A stretch of 64,000 nt of DNA from Agarivorans sp. Alg241-V36 (GTDB taxonomy: Bacteria; Pseudomonadota; Gammaproteobacteria; Enterobacterales; Celerinatantimonadaceae): the NCBI RefSeq assembly GCF_900537085.1, contig NZ_UNRE01000004.1:372001-436000 (forward strand), given 5' to 3'. Numbering within the stretch: position 1 is the first letter of the stretch; each line of letters begins with the position of its first letter. Of the stretch, positions 1 through 7,652 are shown one piece after another. Under the pieces are notes generated by a model. That model worked only from the letters and a program-made list of their open reading frames with translations, was not told the origin of the DNA and ran no database searches. The translations under genes and the position numbers were made by a program.

Positions 1-162
1 GACCTTGAATGCGGAGAGATTTATGTAAACCGCGGCCATGGCGAACAACATCAGGGCTTCCACAATGGCTACAAGCTTAGTGGCTCTGGTGGCGAAGATG
101 GTAAGTATGGTTTTGAGCAATACCTAGAGAAAAAGACCTTTTACGTAGATTTCTCTAAATAA
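1..162 (+). CDS. Aldehyde dehydrogenase, C-terminal fragment (AldA-like)
   Basis: The frame is open from the first base and ends at TAA 160-162, giving the last 53 residues of a longer protein. The fragment has the signature of the NAD(P)-dependent aldehyde dehydrogenase C-terminus: a YVNRG stretch, then [16 protein letters not shown], then [10 protein letters not shown]. This is closest in my memory to lactaldehyde/glycolaldehyde dehydrogenase AldA or betaine-aldehyde-type enzymes. The catalytic Cys and Glu lie upstream of the window, so the substrate cannot be inferred. The family call is fairly safe and the subfamily is not. Confidence 0.75.
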   Translation, partial: DLECGEIYVNRGHGEQHQGFHNGYKLSGSGGEDGKYGFEQYLEKKTFYVDFSK

Positions 163-182
163 CACGGTTTTCTTAGGAAGTG

Positions 183-215
183 AGCCAAGCACTTATTAGC
201 ACCAAGTGCTTGGCT
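183..215. terminator. 12-bp perfect inverted repeat after the dehydrogenase gene
   Basis: Bases 183-194 (agccaagcactt) pair perfectly with 204-215, with a 9-base loop. The hairpin starts 20 bases after the stop codon, which suits a terminator. No T-run follows on either strand, so it may instead protect the 3' end of the mRNA or act with Rho. Confidence 0.45.
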
Positions 216-286
216 ACCCGCAGTTTAGAAATCGGAGAAAAACAAAAAAGCAACAATAACTAAACGCAAATGATAAGGGTGGCACC

Positions 287-373
287 ATGTTCTACATCGG
301 ATTCTTTTTAAGCTTAGTGATGATTTATTTGGGCATGCTCGAAGTTATACAGTGGCGACGCCAACACCAATAA
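287..373 (+). CDS. Putative 28-residue membrane peptide
   Basis: ATG 287 opens a 28-codon frame ending TAA 371-373. It is preceded by a purine-rich AAGGGTGG stretch at suitable spacing. The product begins MFYIGFFLSLVMIYLGMLEV and ends with a basic tail (QWRRQHQ), the layout of a one-helix small membrane protein with a cytoplasmic C-terminus. It lies alone between the dehydrogenase terminator and an unknown gene. I do not recognise a family. The hydrophobic core, positive tail and upstream purines support it, but short frames of this kind can arise by chance. From 374 to 563 I see no other gene. Confidence 0.35.
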   Translation: MFYIGFFLSLVMIYLGMLEVIQWRRQHQ

Positions 374-563
374 TGACTCACGAACTATTCTGAGATCTTA
401 GCCAACCAGGCTATGTATACAACTACGCCTCCTTGGTAGGCGACATCAAGCTCAGCTCATTCCCAAAAATGAGTAAGCCGCAAGTTAAGTTCTCGCCAAT
501 TTACTCTAAGCCCATGATATGCGATGCTTTAATTCGCTAGCATTACCACGGAAAAATTGCTGA

Positions 564-1310
564 ATGAACGTGATAGATACCAAGGCCTTCCCGGTGATAC
601 CGCCACATATTCAGCTGCAATTTGGCTATCAAGTGGTAGAACTTGGTCACTCCTATTTCTCAATTCAACAACTCGTTTCTATCGAACAGCCGCATCAGCT
701 TGCAGCTTTAATGGAGGGATATTTAGAGGGCTCGCTGAGTAGTAAATTTAGCCAAGAATATATGCTTCTCGCCATACTCGGTGCCATTGTGTTTTGGCAG
801 CAAAGTGGGCAGTTAAATGCTAACGACGCCAGCATCGCTCAGCAACTATCAAATCGCCTTCATCAGCATTTAAGTTCACTGGCTCGAGCGCGAGGCGACA
901 GTAATGAGCTAGCCCCAGCTACACCGCAGCCAGCAAATATACGAAGCCACTATTGTCAGTTTGAGTTCGCCGATAACTGGCAAATAAAAGTAGGCAAGTG
1001 TAGCCCAAATCAGCGCTTTGGCATTTGGTTTAGCAGCCCAATTACTTGGGATGTAGAACCACCGCTGCCTTATATTTTGCAACAGCTTAATGCCTGCGCT
1101 AAGGCTTTGTTGCTCGCTCCACTTAGTCAAGCGCAGCTTAAGCTAGCACTTGAGCAAACACTTAGCGCTTGGTTGGCGCAATTTGGTCTGCAGCATCCCC
1201 ATGTACTGCAGCCTTATGCCGAATGGGAGTTCGAAGATCTTAGCCTCACCCAACAAGCTTTATGCGAAGTATATTGCCAAGCTCAGGCCTTGTTAGACAG
1301 CCTAGCCTAG
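564..1310 (+). CDS. Hypothetical protein, 248 residues
   Basis: The 248-residue protein has no signal peptide and no convincing membrane helix. It is rich in Leu, Gln and Ala. The N-terminal half looks helical, a middle stretch around residues 125-165 has alternating aromatic residues (YCQFEF, NWQIKV, FGIWF) like a beta-sheet, and the C-terminal part is helical again. I do not recognise the family. The ATG has no clear Shine-Dalgarno sequence, so the start is uncertain. The gene stands alone, on the same strand as the GNAT gene 180 bases downstream. Codon use resembles that of its neighbours, so it is likely a real core or lineage-specific gene. Confidence 0.7.
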   Translation: MNVIDTKAFPVIPPHIQLQFGYQVVELGHSYFSIQQLVSIEQPHQLAALMEGYLEGSLSSKFSQEYMLLAILGAIVFWQQSGQLNANDASIAQQLSNRLHQHLSSLARARGDSNELAPATPQPANIRSHYCQFEFADNWQIKVGKCSPNQRFGIWFSSPITWDVEPPLPYILQQLNACAKALLLAPLSQAQLKLALEQTLSAWLAQFGLQHPHVLQPYAEWEFEDLSLTQQALCEVYCQAQALLDSLA

Positions 1311-1365
1311 CTCGCAGACTATTTGTTGATTTATGAAACAAGGCCTATTTTGACCACTTGCTTAA

Positions 1366-1371
1366 TATAAT
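1366..1371 (+). promoter_or_regulatory. Perfect TATAAT -10 element upstream of the GNAT gene
   Basis: A consensus TATAAT lies 120 bases before the GNAT start. A TTGACC occurs only 10 bases upstream of it, too close to be its -35 element, so this is a weak promoter candidate. The 181-base gap also has a short AACCA/TGGTT inverted repeat near 1452-1470. Confidence 0.3.
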
Positions 1372-1491
1372 CCCTACCTTTGTCTTAAAAAAGTCATAAA
1401 TCTTACCTAAGCTGCTTGCAGTTCACTGCCTAAGACGGTAACTATGGTTTAACAAACCAGTGTTTGGTTTTAACAGATTTTAAGGAATGCT

Positions 1492-1920
1492 ATGCAAATT
1501 CGCCCTATTCATGAAGAAGACGCGGTTGACGTGGCCATGCTAGCAAAGCAGCTAGGCTACAACCCAACGGCACAAACAGTGCTACCGAATATTCACGCTA
1601 TATTAGAAAACCCAGCTCATCAGGCTTTTGTTTACCTTAACGAGCAAGAACAAATAGTGGGTTGGGTTCATGTATTTATCGCCCTACGTTTAGGCTCATT
1701 ACCCTTTGCCGAAATTAGCGGTATGGTGGTGGATCAAGACTCGCAAAATCAAGGTATTGGCCGCGCGCTGGTTAAACAATGCCGCCATTGGGCCACTAGC
1801 CGCGGCGTAGGTGAAATAAGAGTTCGCTGCGATAGTACTCGCGAACAAGCCAATCAATTCTACCAGCACATCAAATTTAAACAGCGTAAAACACAACGGG
1901 TATTTGTGCGCGATCTGTAG
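1492..1920 (+). CDS. GNAT family N-acetyltransferase
   Basis: The 142-residue protein is the size of a single GNAT domain. It starts with the beta1 strand MQIRPIHEEDA. It carries the acetyl-CoA-binding motif A near residues 80-100 (ISGMVVDQDSQNQGIGRALV), where Q-x-Q-G-I-G-x-A is the pyrophosphate loop. It ends with the NQFYQHIKFKQRKTQRVFVRDL motif B region. It should transfer an acetyl group from acetyl-CoA to an amine, but the acceptor cannot be read from the sequence. The start is supported by AAGGA six bases upstream of the ATG. It precedes mtnN by 63 bases and could be cotranscribed with it. Confidence 0.9.
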   Translation: MQIRPIHEEDAVDVAMLAKQLGYNPTAQTVLPNIHAILENPAHQAFVYLNEQEQIVGWVHVFIALRLGSLPFAEISGMVVDQDSQNQGIGRALVKQCRHWATSRGVGEIRVRCDSTREQANQFYQHIKFKQRKTQRVFVRDL

Positions 1921-1983
1921 CTGTTCCTTCACTTTGCTTGTGGTAATATTCCGCTGATTTTTCCTTTTGATAAAGAGACGGTT

Positions 1984-2682
1984 ATGACTACAGCAATTAT
2001 TGGCGCTATGGAACAGGAAGTGGTTGCACTTCGCGAGTTGATCGACAATTGTGATACCTATAGCTTTGCTGGTTGTGAATTCTACAGTGGTGAAATAAAC
2101 CAGCATCCCGTGGTTGTAACGCGTTCCGGTATCGGCAAAGTAGCCGCTGCCATTGCCACCACCGTTTTACTACAACGCTACCAGCCTACTCAGGTGATTA
2201 ATACCGGCTCTGCAGGTGGTTTTGACCCGGCCCTTAAAGTGGGTGATGTGGTTATCTCTAACGAACTGCGATACCACGATGTAGACCTTACTGCCTTTAG
2301 TTATGAAATGGGCCAACTCCCAGCTAACCCAGCCGCCTATAAAGCCGATGCCAAACTTATCGAGATTGCAGAGCAGGCTGCCACTCAGCTAAGTGGTCAC
2401 CAAATTGTGCGTGGCCAAATTTGTACTGGCGATATCTTTATGGCTGACCCTGAGCGAGTAGCAAAAGCCCGCGCAGATTTCCCAAATATGGCTGCAGTGG
2501 AGATGGAAGGTGCTGCAATAGCCCAAGTTTGTCACTTAGCTGATATTCCTTTTGTAGTGATTCGTTCACTGTCAGACATCGCTGGCAAAGAGTCGCCATC
2601 ATCATTTGATGAATTTTTAGAAACTGCAGCCAAGCATTCAACTGCCTTAGTGCTTGCCATGTTAGAGAAGCTTAGCGACTAA
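1984..2682 (+). CDS. mtnN: 5'-methylthioadenosine/S-adenosylhomocysteine nucleosidase
   Basis: MtnN (Pfs) hydrolyses the N-glycosidic bond of methylthioadenosine, S-adenosylhomocysteine and 5'-deoxyadenosine. This supports methionine salvage and autoinducer-2 precursor formation in the cytosol. The 232 residues match the family length. The N-terminus has the catalytic Glu12 within IIGAMEQE. The middle has the NTGSAGG ribose/phosphate-site loop, and the C-terminal part has VEMEGAAIAQ followed by RSLSDIAG with the catalytic Asp near 198. It overlaps cobD by one base (TAATG), so translation is coupled. The link to cobalamin genes matches E. coli, where btuF follows mtnN. Confidence 0.97.
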   Translation: MTTAIIGAMEQEVVALRELIDNCDTYSFAGCEFYSGEINQHPVVVTRSGIGKVAAAIATTVLLQRYQPTQVINTGSAGGFDPALKVGDVVISNELRYHDVDLTAFSYEMGQLPANPAAYKADAKLIEIAEQAATQLSGHQIVRGQICTGDIFMADPERVAKARADFPNMAAVEMEGAAIAQVCHLADIPFVVIRSLSDIAGKESPSSFDEFLETAAKHSTALVLAMLEKLSD

Positions 2683-3629
2683 TGGACGAAAGCTCTTGGC
2701 TGTGGCTTAGCCTCAGCCTGCCTTTACTGGGCATTGCTTTAGAACGTTTAATACCTGGTCGTGGATTTGGCCAGGTAATGCTTTTAGTGCGCTGGTTTGC
2801 CGAACAACTTGCCAACAAGGTAAATCGCAGCGGCAACGGTCCCCGGCAACAACGCTTGGCCGGTGGAATGGCTTTACTGGCTATTTTGTTGCCTCTGAGC
2901 CTTGGTCTGGCGCTGTTTAATCACCTCACTCCAATCAGCGTTGTCGTCGATAGTTTACTATTGCTTTGTTTACTGCAATGGCAAGCGCCAATGCACAGTT
3001 ATCATCGCATCACCCGCTTACTCAACAAGCAGCAACACAAACCGGCTCGAACTATATTACGCCCCTGGGTATTACGAGATTGCGATAGTTTAACGGCTGT
3101 TGGTGTGGCTAAAGCTTCCGCAGAAATGCTATTGCTGAGGTTAGCGGCCAATTGGTTTGGAGTAATTTTTTGGTTTATGTTGGGCGGCATTGTTCCTGCC
3201 TTAATCTACCGCATCATCACCGAGTTACACTTTGCTTGGAACCCAAAGCTGGTGCAGTATCGCCAGTTTGGCCACATTGCTAGCCGCTTCTATCAGTTAT
3301 TTAGTTACCTTCCCTTTCAGCTGCTGGCTCTTATCATTTGCTGTTATGGCAAACTGTCTCGCAATAAAGCGGCCCTTAGCGAAGGATTTCGTTGGCCTTA
3401 TATTGGCAGCGGAAAGTTAATTAGTGTTAGCGCCAGTAGCTTACAAAGTGAACTGGGCGGGCCGCGCCACTATCAACAGCAAAAGGTTGAACAAGCCCGC
3501 TTTGGCCCAAATCAGCAATATCCAGAAGCAGCAGAGCTAGATAGACTGGCCCTAAAACTGAATATGAGCGCCTTGCTGTATTTAGTTATTCTTTGTCCCG
3601 TTTACCTTGCCCGCGTTATTTACTTGTAA
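2682..3629 (+). CDS. cobD: Adenosylcobinamide-phosphate synthase CobD/CbiB
   Basis: CobD/CbiB is an inner-membrane enzyme that joins aminopropanol (phosphate) to adenosylcobyric acid late in cobalamin synthesis. The 315-residue protein has the family's opening helix and loop (LGIALERLIPGRG). Further features are several hydrophobic segments, the conserved RPWVLRDCDSLT motif around residue 130, and GGIVPALIYRIITELHFAWN. The C-terminal part has GWP-like and GPRHYQ elements. It lies between mtnN and btuF, and btuF starts inside its last codons. This suggests corrinoid salvage, because no other cobalamin synthesis genes are in view. No cobalamin riboswitch is visible upstream. Confidence 0.9.
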   Translation: MDESSWLWLSLSLPLLGIALERLIPGRGFGQVMLLVRWFAEQLANKVNRSGNGPRQQRLAGGMALLAILLPLSLGLALFNHLTPISVVVDSLLLLCLLQWQAPMHSYHRITRLLNKQQHKPARTILRPWVLRDCDSLTAVGVAKASAEMLLLRLAANWFGVIFWFMLGGIVPALIYRIITELHFAWNPKLVQYRQFGHIASRFYQLFSYLPFQLLALIICCYGKLSRNKAALSEGFRWPYIGSGKLISVSASSLQSELGGPRHYQQQKVEQARFGPNQQYPEAAELDRLALKLNMSALLYLVILCPVYLARVIYL

Positions 3630-4512
3630 GGCTGCTAAAGCTGCCAGCCATCAACTGATACTTGCCTTACTAGCGGTACTTGCTAGCGCGGCAGTTCATG
3701 CTAAACCACAACGCATTATTTCCTTAGCCCCTCATTTAACCGAGCAAGTGTATGCCCTAGGTGCCGGTGACAAACTGATTGCCACCGTAGACTATGCCGA
3801 TTACCCCGAAGCAGCAAAGTCGCTGCCACGCATTGGCAACTATCAATACATTAGCCTCGAGAGCATTATTTCGTTAAAGCCCGATTTGGTTTTAGTGTGG
3901 CAACAAGGCAATCAGCAAAGCCTCGCCCAGAAGCTGCGAGCACTAAACATCGAGGTATTTGTTTCCAAGCCCAAGCGCTTAAACAGCCTGCCTAAACAGC
4001 TTGCTGAACTCGGTAACATCTTAGGGGAGGCTGAAACCGGTCAGCGTTTAAGTCAGTTTGCCGAACAACAGCTTTCCGAAATGGCTGAGCAATATCAGTC
4101 TAAAGACAAAGTGAGCGTGTTTTACCAAATGTGGCATACACCGCTGCGCAGCATTTCGGCAAAAAGTTGGATTAATGACGGCATTCGCTTATGTGGCGGG
4201 GAGAACATTATGGCTGAATCAGTGGCGCCCTACCCTTTGCTCTCGGAAGAGTGGGTGCTGCAAGCCGATCCACAGGCTATTATCATTGCCCAGTGGCAGT
4301 TTGAACACTCTTGGCAACAATGGCCACAACTTCAGGCCGTGCAACAGCATAATATTTACCACCTCGACCCTGACAAAGCTCATCGCCTTACACTTCGAAC
4401 CCTCGAGAGCCTTAAGCAACTTTGCAGCATGCTCGAAAAAAGCCGAAAAAAAACCCACCCAGATAAACTGAGTGGGACGAGAGCATATACGAGTGAAGAA
4501 AAATCTTCGTAG
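3607..4512 (+). CDS. btuF: Cobalamin-binding periplasmic protein BtuF
   Basis: BtuF delivers vitamin B12 to the BtuCD importer in the periplasm. The TTG at 3607, inside the end of cobD, gives a full signal peptide ending in AAVHA before KPQRIISLAPHLTEQVYALG. That is the usual start of a class III binding protein. LPRIGNYQYISLESI and KPDLVLVWQQGNQQ follow, as in other BtuF proteins. The long alpha-helical linker and C-terminal lobe (LCGGENIMAES, Trp-rich QWQFEHSWQQWP) are present. The last about 25 residues are Lys/Ser-rich and beyond the normal family end. They overlap a minus-strand terminator, so they may be a recently extended tail. No btuC or btuD is visible nearby. Confidence 0.9.
   Translation: MPALFTCKAAKAASHQLILALLAVLASAAVHAKPQRIISLAPHLTEQVYALGAGDKLIATVDYADYPEAAKSLPRIGNYQYISLESIISLKPDLVLVWQQGNQQSLAQKLRALNIEVFVSKPKRLNSLPKQLAELGNILGEAETGQRLSQFAEQQLSEMAEQYQSKDKVSVFYQMWHTPLRSISAKSWINDGIRLCGGENIMAESVAPYPLLSEEWVLQADPQAIIIAQWQFEHSWQQWPQLQAVQQHNIYHLDPDKAHRLTLRTLESLKQLCSMLEKSRKKTHPDKLSGTRAYTSEEKSS
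4446..4476 (-). terminator. Intrinsic terminator on the minus strand inside btuF
   Basis: Read on the minus strand, 4476-4454 forms a 9-bp stem (CCCACTCAG against CTGGGTGGG, with one U-G wobble) and a TTTAT loop. Eight T follow at 4453-4446. On the plus strand the wobble becomes a C-A mismatch and the T-run lies on the wrong side. The element is therefore directional and implies a minus-strand transcript arriving from the right, where no protein gene exists. Confidence 0.7.
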
Positions 4513-4614
4513 TAACTAATGAAAGTGTTGTGCCAATTTTAAGCAAGCAAATGGCTCTCTGGATTTTTCAACAGACAAAACCACCCCTAAAGAGGTGTCC
4601 GGAGTTTTATGTGG
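4446..4614 (-). ncRNA. Candidate small RNA antisense to the btuF 3' end
   Basis: A possible minus-strand promoter has -35 TTGTTG (4648-4643) and -10 TATACA (4626-4621) with a 16-base spacer. It would start an RNA near 4614. The RNA would carry an internal hairpin (CACCTC, loop, GGGGTG, around 4575-4595) followed by GGTTTTG, and would end at the strong terminator at 4476-4446, about 170 nt in all. There is no open frame of note in it. The terminator is convincing. The promoter and exact 5' end are guesses. No known sRNA family was recognised. Bases 4513-4853, the gap before mepM, hold this element and the mepM promoter and nothing else I can identify. Confidence 0.4.
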
Positions 4615-4789
4615 TGATTCTGTATACAGTTTTCGATCAAACCAACAAATATGCTTTAAGGTTCAGACGATAAATTCTGCAGCAAAAACTGCGCTATTTA
4701 AGCGCCTGCACTAGATTAAATCAGCCTGCGCCAATTTGGTCAGCAAGTGCTCGCTAAGCTGCTTAGCTCACGGCTTACCGCCTCGAATC

Positions 4790-4818
4790 TGGCATTCTTA
4801 CGGGCATCTGGCTACAAT
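4790..4818 (+). promoter_or_regulatory. Possible mepM promoter
   Basis: TGGCAT (4790-4795) and TACAAT (4813-4818) are separated by 17 bases. The -10 is good and the -35 is poor. The implied start near 4825 leaves a 5' leader of about 29 bases before TTG 4854. Confidence 0.35.
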
Positions 4819-4853
4819 CGCGATAATCTCTGTGTTTGTATGTTGGAAGTAGA

Positions 4854-6482
4854 TTGCTAAGCTTATTACCTAAACGTCATCGTCGGCTGTTGTTTGTTGC
4901 CATTATTTTAGTAATAGCGGCACTACTGATACCCAGTGAAGATAAAGCAGTTAAGGCAAGCCAACGTCAAAACATCGACCTTTCAGCAAAAGCCTCTAAC
5001 ACACAGCAAGCAACGCCAATCGCAGCGCCAAACACTAGCGAACCCAGCTTAGAAAAACTGCAACTCACAGAAACACCGCGGGTTGCAACTCCCCAAGTTC
5101 AAGAAAACAAAACGCAACCAGTCGCACCAGCGGAAGCATTTGCTGATACACCAGTAGCGGTCACCTCCGCAGAACAACAAGAAGTAAAACCAGAGCAAAG
5201 CAGTGAAATAGCAAAAACCAGCGATCAGCCAAGCCCGCTAACCCAAGCAGGTAGTGCAGCAGACAACAGCGTTAAAGTGAGCGATGCAGCAGAGTTAATC
5301 GCTCAGCTACAACAAGGTAAAGAGCTCAACCTTGGCGTTCGTTACCCATTGCAACTGACCATTGAGCCACAACAAGCCCCAGAAGAGCCCGAGAACTTTT
5401 ACACCCTTAAGCGCCAAACTGTAAAATCTGGCGATAGCATGGCCTTAATCTTTTCTCGGGTCGGCTTAAGTGCCCGCACCTTATACGACATTGACCAATT
5501 GGGTGGAGAAGCCAGAAAGCTGCGCACCGTTCACCCCGGCGATACGCTCGACTTTTACTTGGATGAGCAAGATCGCTTGATGGAGTTGCATTACCCGCAA
5601 TCCAAGTTTCAAACCCTCATTATTGAGCGCGATGAGCAAGACAGATTTGCGGTTAAGGTGGATACTCAAGAACTTGAGGTAAGGACTAACTTTGCCCAAG
5701 GCACCATTAACTCGAGCTTTTGGAATGCAGGCATTAGTGCCCAGCTTAGCCAAGGGCAGATAATGGCGCTGGCAGCCATCTTTGGCTGGGACATCGATTT
5801 CGCCTTAGACATTCGCAAAAACGACAGTTTTATGGTGCTATTTGAAGAGCATTTTGTTGATGGTCAATTCGCTGGCAATGGCGACATTATCGCCGCTGAG
5901 TTTATTAACCAAGGTGATGTATTTCGTGCAGTTCGCCACAAAGACGGAAACTATTACACACCTGAAGGCAGACCAATGCGCAAAGCCTTTTTACGCGCAC
6001 CGGTTAACTTCAAATACATCAGCTCTAACTTCAATCCACGTCGACTACACCCAGTAACAGGCAGAGTACGCGCACATAACGGCATTGATTATGCGGCTAA
6101 AGTTGGCACCCCAGTGCAAGCTGCCGGCGATGGTAGAGTGACTAAATCCGGTTACAGTAAGTACAACGGCAACTATATATTTATTCAACACAGCAGCGCC
6201 TATGTCACCAAATACTTGCACCTACATAAACGCTACGTAAAAACCGGCCAGCGCGTTAAACAGGGCAAAAAAATCGGCACGGTTGGTGCGACCGGCCGAG
6301 TTACCGGCCCACACTTACATTACGAGTTTTTAGTACACGGGGTACATAAAAACCCACGTACGGTAAAACTGCCAACCTCAACCCCCTTAAAAGGCAAACA
6401 AAAAGACATTTTCATGCCGATTGCCAAGGTCAGAATCAAGCAGCTAGACAATACCAAACGCGTATTGCTAGCGATGAACTAG
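4854..6482 (+). CDS. mepM: M23 family murein DD-endopeptidase (MepM-like)
   Basis: This membrane-anchored peptidase is expected to cleave peptide cross-links in peptidoglycan. From the N-terminus it has a basic start (LLPKRHRR), one membrane helix, a long Gln/Ala/Pro-rich linker of about 150 residues, and a LysM-like/OapA segment (KSGDSMALIFSRVGLS, HPGDTLDFYLDEQ). A LytM catalytic domain follows with the zinc ligands HNGID and HLHYEF near residues 415 and 495. I prefer TTG 4854 because GGAAG lies just upstream. A TTG at 4836 is also open but has no ribosome binding site. anmK follows after 8 bases, so cell-wall turnover enzymes share an operon. Confidence 0.9.
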   Translation: MLSLLPKRHRRLLFVAIILVIAALLIPSEDKAVKASQRQNIDLSAKASNTQQATPIAAPNTSEPSLEKLQLTETPRVATPQVQENKTQPVAPAEAFADTPVAVTSAEQQEVKPEQSSEIAKTSDQPSPLTQAGSAADNSVKVSDAAELIAQLQQGKELNLGVRYPLQLTIEPQQAPEEPENFYTLKRQTVKSGDSMALIFSRVGLSARTLYDIDQLGGEARKLRTVHPGDTLDFYLDEQDRLMELHYPQSKFQTLIIERDEQDRFAVKVDTQELEVRTNFAQGTINSSFWNAGISAQLSQGQIMALAAIFGWDIDFALDIRKNDSFMVLFEEHFVDGQFAGNGDIIAAEFINQGDVFRAVRHKDGNYYTPEGRPMRKAFLRAPVNFKYISSNFNPRRLHPVTGRVRAHNGIDYAAKVGTPVQAAGDGRVTKSGYSKYNGNYIFIQHSSAYVTKYLHLHKRYVKTGQRVKQGKKIGTVGATGRVTGPHLHYEFLVHGVHKNPRTVKLPTSTPLKGKQKDIFMPIAKVRIKQLDNTKRVLLAMN

Positions 6483-6490
6483 GTGATTAA

Positions 6491-7597
6491 ATGACTGACA
6501 TATATGTCGGCTTAATGTCTGGCACCAGCATGGATGGCGTTGATGCTGTAGTGGTGGATTTTAGCCAAGCAAAGCCCAAACTTCTGGCTCACCATCAGCA
6601 AGCCATTCCAGCACATTTGCTAGAACAGCTACATGGTTTATGTAGCCCGGCAAACAATGAAATAGCGGCCATGGCCGAGGCCAGTGTTGCCGTAGCCGAG
6701 CTATTTGCATCAAGCGCTAATCAAGCTATTCAGCAAGCAGGGCTGAATAGCCAAGATATATCTGCCATTGGCAGCCATGGGCAAACCATACGCCATTTCC
6801 CCGAACTCAATTTCAGCCTACAAATTGGCAGCCCCAGCCATATCGCTGTGCAAAGCAATGTTGATGTGATTGCCGATTTTCGTAATAAAGACATGGCGCT
6901 AGGCGGCCAAGGCGCTCCTTTGGTACCCGCCTTTCATCAAGCTATGTTTAGCAGCCGAGATGAAGCACGTTTTATTGTAAACATTGGCGGTATTGCTAAC
7001 CTCACTCGCCTACTGCCCGAGCAAACATTGCTGGGCTACGACACTGGCCCAGGCAATACTTTGTTAGATCAACACTTTAAACGCCACCATCCGCATGGCT
7101 TAGATTATGACGATAATGGTCAATGGGGAAGAAGCGGTACCTGCCAACAAGCGCTTTTGAAGCAGATGCTGGCCGATGAGTACTTTGCTTTAGCAGCGCC
7201 CAAAAGTACTGGTCGAGAGTACTTTCATTTAGCTTGGTTAGACCGTTTTCTTGAACAGCCTGAGTTCGCTCAATTAGCGCCTGTAGATGTACAGTGCACC
7301 TTGCACCACCTAAGCTGTCAAAGCATTGCTCAAGAGTTACTAGATGCAGAAAAGGGCACTATCTATTTATGTGGTGGCGGTGACAACAACGGCTTTTTAT
7401 TGGAATTGCTAGCCGAGGCACTGCCCAAACTCTCCCTTAGCCGCACCTCCAAGCTAGGCATTCCTGAACAAGCCTTAGAAGCCATGGCTTTTGCCTGGTT
7501 AGCGCGCTGCTTTAAGCTCAAGCAAGCGGGCAATGCCAGCTCGGTAACCGGGGCAAGTCGCACAGCCATTCTTGGCGCGCTATATCCCGCCCAATAG
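6491..7597 (+). CDS. anmK: Anhydro-N-acetylmuramic acid kinase
   Basis: AnmK phosphorylates and opens 1,6-anhydro-MurNAc released during peptidoglycan recycling, giving MurNAc-6-phosphate. The 368 residues match the family. The ATP loop GLMSGTSMDGVDAV is at residues 7-20. SHGQTIRH and ADFRNKDMALGGQGAPLVP are intact. NIGGIANLT and GYDTGPGNTLLD form the phosphate and sugar site, and LCGGGDNN is near the C-terminus. AGGTG precedes the ATG. It sits directly behind mepM, a common arrangement in gammaproteobacteria. Confidence 0.97.
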   Translation: MTDIYVGLMSGTSMDGVDAVVVDFSQAKPKLLAHHQQAIPAHLLEQLHGLCSPANNEIAAMAEASVAVAELFASSANQAIQQAGLNSQDISAIGSHGQTIRHFPELNFSLQIGSPSHIAVQSNVDVIADFRNKDMALGGQGAPLVPAFHQAMFSSRDEARFIVNIGGIANLTRLLPEQTLLGYDTGPGNTLLDQHFKRHHPHGLDYDDNGQWGRSGTCQQALLKQMLADEYFALAAPKSTGREYFHLAWLDRFLEQPEFAQLAPVDVQCTLHHLSCQSIAQELLDAEKGTIYLCGGGDNNGFLLELLAEALPKLSLSRTSKLGIPEQALEAMAFAWLARCFKLKQAGNASSVTGASRTAILGALYPAQ

Positions 7598-7598
7598 A

Positions 7599-7620
7599 AA
7601 GGAGGGCTACTACCCTCCTT
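7599..7620. terminator. Bidirectional terminator between anmK and the RND pump
   Basis: AAGGAGGG (7599-7606) pairs with CCCTCCTT (7613-7620) across a six-base loop. It lies immediately after the anmK stop and 32 bases beyond the stop of the convergent RND gene. The flanks are AT-rich without a long T-run. Confidence 0.7.
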
Positions 7621-7652
7621 CATTTATTAATACAAGCTTAAGCTGAAGAAGT

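Noticed and set aside
1920-1983. Possible cobalamin riboswitch before mtnN-cobD-btuF
   Set aside because: The gap is only 63 bases and no B12-box-like sequence was seen there or upstream of btuF.
4621-4632. CTGTATACAG palindrome as a LexA site
   Set aside because: LexA boxes of this group need CTGT-N8-ACAG. Here only two bases separate the halves.
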